Source: Topomyia yanbarensis (Eukaryota > Arthropoda > Insecta > Diptera > Culicidae). Taken from it: a stretch of DNA of 64,000 nucleotides. Of this stretch, positions 58,095-64,000 are shown in pieces. Position 1 is the first letter of the stretch, and every line of letters begins with the position of its first letter. Under the pieces are notes generated by a model that was given only the letters and a program-made list of their open reading frames with translations, had not been told where the DNA came from and made no database searches. The DNA lies in assembly GCF_030247195.1 (NCBI RefSeq), contig NC_080670.1:34520497-34584496 (forward strand), in the 5' to 3' direction. A program made the position numbers and the translations under genes.

Positions 58095-58397
58095 AATTAG
58101 TTAACCTTGTTTGATTGCCGGAGACTACATTTCAACATCGGGCGAGAAAGTGATTATTAGGATTCAGCCGGCTCCGGGAACTAATTCTAATAATTAGTAG
58201 GTACAGCTCAGTGCTGCTAACGAGGGCCAATTGGAACAAAAATCTCCCACTCAGAGAACATTTTTTTTAGAAATCTAATTAGCCCTTATCAGCGCTATCA
58301 AACCTGAAGCAAGAATTAAATTTGATAATCTTTTCCAACACCAACTATTATTGTTATATCCGATGGTTCGAAATTAACATACATATATGGAAAAAAA

Positions 58398-58478
58398 CCG
58401 ATTTTAAATCATCTGACTGAAGCTCGTTCCTGATTGGTTCCTGCTAATTACATGCACCGAGCCGCAAATCTTGAACAG
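58398..58478 (+). repeat. dispersed repeat F, copy 2
   Basis: CCGATTTTAAATCATCTGAC, then CTGATTGGTTCCTGCTAATT, then GCACCGAGCCGCAAATCTTG plus AACAG. Partner of 56130-56212. Confidence 0.7.
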
Positions 58479-58779
58479 TTTTTGTTCGAAGCTCCTCCTC
58501 TTTGACGATGGAAGTAAACTGATTTCATTCGATGTCTGCCCTATTTGGTTTCTAATGCAAACTAAACCAAGTACAAAACCTGGCACCGTATGCGAGTGCG
58601 GCATCATTCGTGTGTTACATTCGTGATGGCTGCATCACACATACGCTCGCTGTGTCTGGTTGCGGTGGATGAGAACCGTTGAAGGGAAAACCAAAATCTC
58701 GCTCGTTTCGTGCCGGTCTTCAGACGAATCCAACATCTGCTGAGAAAGGGCTACTACGCCGAAGTATCCGTCTAGTTTG

Positions 58780-59480
58780 CGGTCGTAATGGAATATCAAA
58801 CCGCCGAAATATTGGAGCTAGCAGGAAACGCAGCCCGTGGAAACAATAAGACCAGGATTATCCCCCGTCAGCTGTTTAGAACAAAAATGTTAAATATGAT
58901 TTCAACCATTCCAGAAGTCTTGGATTCATGCCGATTCTCTGCAGTTGGAATCAAAGTAGTGGTATGTCATTGCGGTCCAATGCTTTACTGAAGCCGGTGT
59001 ATATGGCCTCTAAGATGTTGCACTGTTCATTGCATTCCAAGAAAAAGTTATCAATTCTAGTAAATTAGATAAATTTGAGCGGCCGTTAAAAAAGCCATGA
59101 TGCTTGTTAATTATTTTGTGCTTTACTTTCTGGAAAATTCTTGCATTCGCCATTTTTTGAATAGTTTCAGTGTGCAAGAGATAATGGCACACCCACAGTA
59201 ATTCCGTATGCCAGATATAAAGCCATATTTGAAACATTGACACTAAATTGGAGGATTTCCATATTTCTGGAAATGTTCCATTTTTTAGAGAAATGTTTAA
59301 GAGATAAAGTAATGGTGGGTAAGTTCTTTCGCCAACATTTTCAAATATAAGGGTGGTATTCCCTCAAGTTCTGGTCCTTTTGATGTGTTTAGATTACTTA
59401 GTGCAATGAAAATGTCGTGCTCTGATAGTCGATGGATACTAATTTCGTTTGAGAAATCAAGTATAAAAGGAAAGAAGTCG
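58780..59480 (-). pseudogene. Jockey-type LINE reverse transcriptase relic
   Basis: Minus-strand pieces in correct RT order: LSNLNTSKGPELEGIPPLYL and KMLAKEL; KMANARIFQKVKHKIINKHH then GFFNGRSNLSNLLELITFSW; after a frameshift [28 protein letters not shown]; and near 58860-58840 a scrambled SGVPQGS-like block. This is the RT core of Jockey-clade elements. The catalytic first Asp of the Y-x-D-F-S-K-A-F-D motif is Gly here, and stops interrupt the frames. No tail or TSD was found. Confidence 0.82.
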
Positions 59481-60289
59481 TGGTCACAGTCGGTTTCGGA
59501 ATAATCGGTAATGATTTTGATGACTGCGTGTTGATTTTATTTGCAATGGAAACCTTTCTCTTAGATCTCTTAGATATTGAAGGCGATACTATTGCGATGT
59601 GTAAGGAACGGAACTATCAACAAGAGATCTCAAGAGCGTCTTAGTATCACGGAATCATGAGAATCGATCACAGATCCGTGGAAGAGGCGTTTGTGCCGTT
59701 TGAAAAAGAGACTACGATAATCGAACGGTTTTCAAGTAAAGTTGCTGAAAAATTACGGAGAAATTGCTAAAAAATTACTGAGAGGATAATATTTCGAAAC
59801 CCGACTAGACTGGTAACCAGTTACACACTAAATCCAACAAGTCATATGTATTGTGTAAACGCCTAAACAACTGGCTGGTCCCGAGTTATCTCGGAAAAAA
59901 GGACAGAAGCTGATTTGCTTATGCGCAACCGGAATCGAAATTGCCGATAGTCATTGCTTACCTCGAGGCGTTAGATTTCCAAGCCAAAGCTGTCCAACAA
60001 AATGCAAAGGCGAAATGAATCGCAATTTTCTCGACAAGTTGCGCCTAGTGAAAAGGCTTTGCAAAGACACAAAAAAAATAAAAACGCTGCTTGGAAAAAA
60101 ACGGCCTGTGAAATCCAAATAAGAGCGTGTAAGAACTAGGCCAAGATCATACTTTATGTCAGATCTTTCTTCGTCATTCCAACTTTATTCGAAAGGTCTC
60201 TGATAGAACTATTGCAACCTAATTTTGGAGAAATAGTGAAAATGTTCTTGTGACTGGTTACATATGCGATTACTTCTGATCCTTTTACA
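59481..60289. other. unassigned sequence
   Basis: No motif recognised. It may include more decayed sequence of the neighbouring Jockey-type element. Confidence 0.4.
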
Positions 60290-60362
60290 AGAGTTGCGAC
60301 TCGAACCCAGCTCGGCTATGTACCGGACGAGTGTCTTACCAACTGCGCAAAGCCGCTCCGTT
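60290..60362 (-). mobile_element. tRNA-like SINE head or tRNA pseudogene
   Basis: On the minus strand GGAGCGGCTTTGCGCAGTTG, then GTAAGACACTCG, gives a good A box, and GGGTTCGAGTCG a B box about 35 bp on. The T stem and acceptor stem do not pair properly and the anticodon loop is too long, so it is not a working tRNA. Probably the head of a SINE running toward lower coordinates. Tail and TSD not identified. Confidence 0.55.
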
Positions 60363-61446
60363 TCGATTTTCTTTTGCAATGTTGGAAACTTGTCGCGACC
60401 GGTGAAATGGAATAAATGGAAGATGAAATAATAATGGCAGTGTGAAAAATTAATGACTTTGTTGAAATTGGATGGCTTTTGTAGTTGATGGGTGAGAAAG
60501 CCGTGTATAGTGGGTTCGGATATTCATTTCCGTTTTCGGTGGGAATATGCCGACTCGGGTGAAGACTTGAGGACGTACTTTCTGTTTAATTAATCACTGC
60601 TGATGGCGTCTTGATAATGGCGGTTTTGCTTTAAGACTTTAGTAGCAGCACGCAATCTATCCATTTTCATTTGTGATGGAGATGTAAGATTTGAATCAGT
60701 TGAAGTTGCTGAATCGGCGATGTTCTGTTTCCGGCAATATTTTTTTTTCTGAACAATCAAAAAAGTAGAATGCCAATTAGACCATTAATGCTTTTTGTAA
60801 TATAGAGAAGTGAGCAACACTCACAAATGTGTTTACTTATTTTACGTTCTAAAATAGTACAGATCGTACAACAGCACCCACAGTAGGAACTGAGCTTCAC
60901 TTACCTTGAAACTGTGGGACATGTTGTCCAACTGCAAGTTCCAATAGCACCGGTCAGTCGATACACTGTTGGAAGCCCATTGGATTTCTTAGGTGCTCAT
61001 CGATTTTTTTAGAATGATGTTTCAATTTTTCGTGAAACACCTTTTAAATGCAAATAGTCATCGCTAATTCTCACTTTCACATACTCTGCTTTCAACAATG
61101 CCAATTACTACCATTGTTTTTATTTTTCAGAACCTCCAAACCAACACTTTTCACAAGCTCTGAACAAACACTTAAGCTGCAAGCAATGAAATTACCTAAT
61201 AAACTTGAACAAAACAAAATCATCACAATTATAATATTAACACAACGACCTATCTGGATCGCAAATCGATGCGGACTTGAATCAGGATTGCCACATTTAC
61301 CTATTTTACCTGCATTTAATTATAATTTCTGAGCACAATTTTTCCCCACTGATGTAATTTTTACGTTGATTTTCAGATTTTATAAAATTTACACTATTTA
61401 ATTACTTATTTGCGAGGTAAAGATTCTTTAAACTTATTCAACACTT
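60363..61446. other. unassigned sequence
   Basis: No gene or bounded repeat recognised. Confidence 0.5.
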
Positions 61447-61614
61447 CCCAGTAAAGTTCAGCCGGAAATGAACTGGAATTCTGGCTTGTTCTAGTTCGTA
61501 CACGGGCTCCAGTGACACAACCGATTCTAACTAGAATCGGTTGTGTCACTGGAGCCGGAATGCGAACTGGAACCAGCCAGAATTCCGATTCATTTCCGGC
61601 TGAACTTAACTGGG
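61447..61614. mobile_element. palindromic MITE, family A copy 4
   Basis: 168 bp. Starts CCCAGTAAAGTTCAGCCGG and ends GGCTGAACTTAACTGGG. TT flanks both sides (61445-61446 and 61615-61616). Nearly identical in length and sequence to copy 2 at 9187. Confidence 0.92.
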
Positions 61615-61616
61615 TT

Positions 61617-63354
61617 ATTCCAATATAGCGTCACTATTGATGATGCCAAACACGATCAAACAAAAATAAAAACGAACAGCAGCCCCCGATCTAAAAAATA
61701 ACCAATATTCCAATATAATAATCACAAATTGTGTCTATGCACATTCCATTTTTTATACGCTTCTAGCACTCACTAATCGAACTTTTTTTACTGATGCCAT
61801 AAATTTTCGATTTTTTTTCTGCAAACATAGTTTCACTTTAACTTATCGCGCACTCGAACCGACAGACGACACAATTCCGAACCATATTTCAAAGTATTAT
61901 AATATTATCAAAACGGTACAGCACTCTTTTGGATTGCAATTAAACTATTCTTTCGTACATAATAACGACGCGTGGTACCACGCGAGCAGGGCAGTAACCG
62001 GATCTAAAGCTTGTCCAATGTCCAGCAGTGACTAGAATCGCGATCACGCAACGAAACGACGCCAATCATGATTGGACATGCACGCAAACGCAGAGTACCT
62101 GCGCTGCGCTGAAACTTGCGTTGTACTCGCTTGAGTGTGTCTGTGTGCGTGGTGAGTGCGTGTGATGAAATCTCTCATCTCGTCGCCCAGCGAGCAAATT
62201 TTCTGGCAGAGACAGCTCTGCTAGATTTCTGTAAGTCTTGGTTTGGCCCTGTCGGATTTCTGCGCGTCTCCTGTCGGGTTAATTGAGCTAGGGCTAACTC
62301 GGGTTCGCTTGCGTTTTCTGGCAAATTTTGACAGGAACCGAGCTAAACCCTGGCATAACTCGGACATAAATTGTGCAAAGATCCTGGCAATTCCTACCTG
62401 GTAGAATTTAGTACGAATCGACCAAAACATCTGACAAAGATGTGGCAGGAAGCGTGCAGAGATCTTCGCCGTACATTTCTGGCTGGATTCTGGATAAAAG
62501 TGAGCAGCATCGGTTGGTTTAACCCAGCTCCCTGGCAACCCTATACCATCATATGGAGTTTAACAGCGACCGGCATATATGGGTCGTTATAGCTATAAAG
62601 CCCCAAACAAAGAATTATGTTCGGCACTATGCTCGATATTCAAGCATTCCACATGATGTTTTGCATCTTGTGGGATGATTTAATATCATATCGTTCAGAA
62701 AATCGACATTTTGCAACTAAATACAGCTTCTAATCATTCGGTTCAAAATCAATGTTTTGCCCAAGGATGCAAAATGCCTACCTTTTCTGCGGCTGTAATT
62801 TTTCTCCCTACATTCTCATTTCTCTTTTGACGCTACTGTCGTTCGCTACTGCAGGACGCCGAGCGCTGTACGGCAGTCTGTAAGCAAAGCAGTAACATGA
62901 CAAAGAAATACTGCCCCCAGTACAGCCACCAGACGCGAGCGGTACAGCTTCTCTTTCCTTATTTTACACTTTTTAATATTTTTAATCTATTCAATATTTT
63001 CAATAACGAACGACGGTAATAAATGCGGTTCGTTTACGCCACGACCGGCATCATCGCTTTCGTGTGCGGGTCTTTCCCTTTGACTACGCAGAGAAAAGTG
63101 TACAAAGCGAGAGAACAAACTTTACTACGTCACACTCTCACCGAGCAGTCGGAGTACAGCAGCAAAACAAAAATGTATTCTACTTCTCTACGGGAAAATG
63201 TACTCGGTTTGACTACCGTTCTGGTAAGAGCTGTAGTGATGTGTCGCTGTAGCGGGCTGTACGGCTTGTGCAAATGTAAATATACCGAAAAAAATGTAGT
63301 TTACCAGTACCTTTGGCATCCCTGGTTTTGCCTTTCATGGCAGTGATGCTGGCT
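61617..63354. other. unassigned sequence
   Basis: Includes a CpG-richer stretch (61960-62170) and repeated TCTGGCA/CAGGAA words at 62200-62540. No gene is supported. Short ORFs (for example 62221-62538 minus and 63023-63346 plus) lack motifs. Confidence 0.45.
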
Positions 63355-63524
63355 CCCGGTCAAACCATTCGGAATTTGATTCGGAATCCTGAATGGAGTC
63401 ATTATGGATTCCAAATCAAATGCAACAACCGATTCTGAGTCGGAATCGGTTGTTGCATTTCATTTGGAATCCATAATGACTCCATTCAGAAATCCGAACC
63501 GGTTCCGGAATGAGTTTAACTGGG
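63355..63524. mobile_element. palindromic MITE, family A relative, copy 5
   Basis: 170 bp. Starts CCCGGT, ends AACTGGG, flanked by CT on both sides (63353-63354 and 63525-63526). Its arms (GGAATCCATAATGACTCCAT against ATGGAGTCATTATGGATTCC) differ from the other copies, but the ends, size, palindromic structure, central ACAACCGATTC and 2-bp duplication agree. A subfamily. Confidence 0.85.
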
Positions 63525-63730
63525 CTGTACAGAGACGTCGTCCTTGACAGGAGGCTGGTTTAACCGCCTCTGTCAGAAACGGTTGTTGCATTTGAACGAA
63601 TTCGTTGCCATAATTCTCGCACAAATCGCACAAAATGCTCGCAGAAACTCTGCCAGCATCAATTTCGCTTTGCTCAACTTTTGCTAACTTTCTGCTTGCC
63701 ACGCTGACCGGGCGCCATCGCACCGCAGTG

Positions 63731-64000
63731 CAGGGATGCCAGGTACTTTTGTGTGACATCTGCAGAGGAACTAGGAAAAGTCTGAAAATATGTTCAAATG
63801 TCGGCAATATATGTAGATAGAGAAAATTGTATTTTAATCAAATTTGTTCGATATTTTTGTTCCAATATAGGGTATTAGAGTTACATTTTGTACAGAAAGG
63901 GTTTTTGGATTAAACTAATCATCAATCAAGTAGAATATTCTACAAAAATAATAACTGTTAAAGACAAAAATAAAAATTATTTGGTGCTTGTTTGAGCGGC
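63731..64000 (+). mobile_element. hAT-type element, left end, cut by window edge
   Basis: CAGGGATGCCAGGTACTTTT matches the left end of the MITE at 31948 (CAGAGATGCCAGGTACTTTT), followed by similar ACATCTGCAG and AAAGTCTG words. The right end is not in the window or is lost. Confidence 0.65.

Noticed and set aside
60290..60362. Functional tRNA gene
   Set aside because: A and B boxes are present, but T-stem and acceptor pairing fail and the anticodon loop is too long.

Overview
This window looks like a transposon-dense, AT-rich intergenic or intronic stretch of a culicine mosquito chromosome, most likely Aedes. The basis is the mixture of MITEs, long fold-back elements, tRNA-derived SINEs, RNase-H-bearing and Jockey-type LINE relics, and pogo and Tc1/mariner DNA elements, with almost no protein-coding sequence. 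There are no bacterial or viral features. Species assignment is an inference, because no search could be run.

Layout. 0-6.2 kb: a palindromic MITE, a 1.2-kb fold-back element, degenerate inverted and direct repeats, and a CACTGA-ended MITE. 6.6-7.9 kb: a LINE copy with ORF1 and a poly-A tail but no reverse transcriptase, bounded by an 11-bp target-site duplication (TSD). 9-11 kb: a second palindromic MITE and two TA-duplicating MITEs. 11-13.3 kb and 21.5-23.2 kb: GC-richer patches with splice-site-bounded ORFs that may be host exons. 15-19 kb: a 2.4-kb element whose ends are TTAGGCCGAA minisatellites, carrying a nested element and a GC-rich ORF, then two further inverted-repeat elements. 24-27.4 kb: a pogo-like non-autonomous element, a 1.17-kb fold-back, a second minisatellite-ended element and a tRNA-SINE. 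27.4-32.2 kb: a LINE tail relic, a 2.7-kb strand-asymmetric A-rich array and an hAT-type MITE. 33.6-34.3 kb: a CpG-richer patch. 35.7 kb: a mariner relic. 36.8-39.8 kb: a complete pogo/Tigger-type transposon with an intact 591-aa transposase, the only convincing intact gene. 40.7-43.7 kb: an ORF1 relic, two inverted SINE copies, and a 721-bp fold-back inserted in one of them. 43.8-50 kb: abundant repeats and a (CT)n(GT)n microsatellite. 51 kb: a second mariner relic. 53-64 kb: three more palindromic MITE copies, a 5'-truncated RNase-H LINE with a 12-bp TSD, a Jockey-type RT relic, a tRNA-like SINE head and the edge of an hAT element.

Functionally these parts form parasite-and-passenger sets. 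The pogo transposase could act on TA-duplicating elements with GGGGA ends (24.1 kb, less clearly 9.4 kb). The ORF1-only retroposon shares its 3' end with the RNase-H LINE at 56-58 kb, which suggests that a LINE of that group supplied the enzyme. SINEs would depend on LINE machinery. Nested insertions at 15.4 and 42.85 kb give relative ages. All family calls come from reading motifs by eye. Divergences, copy numbers and activity are not known.
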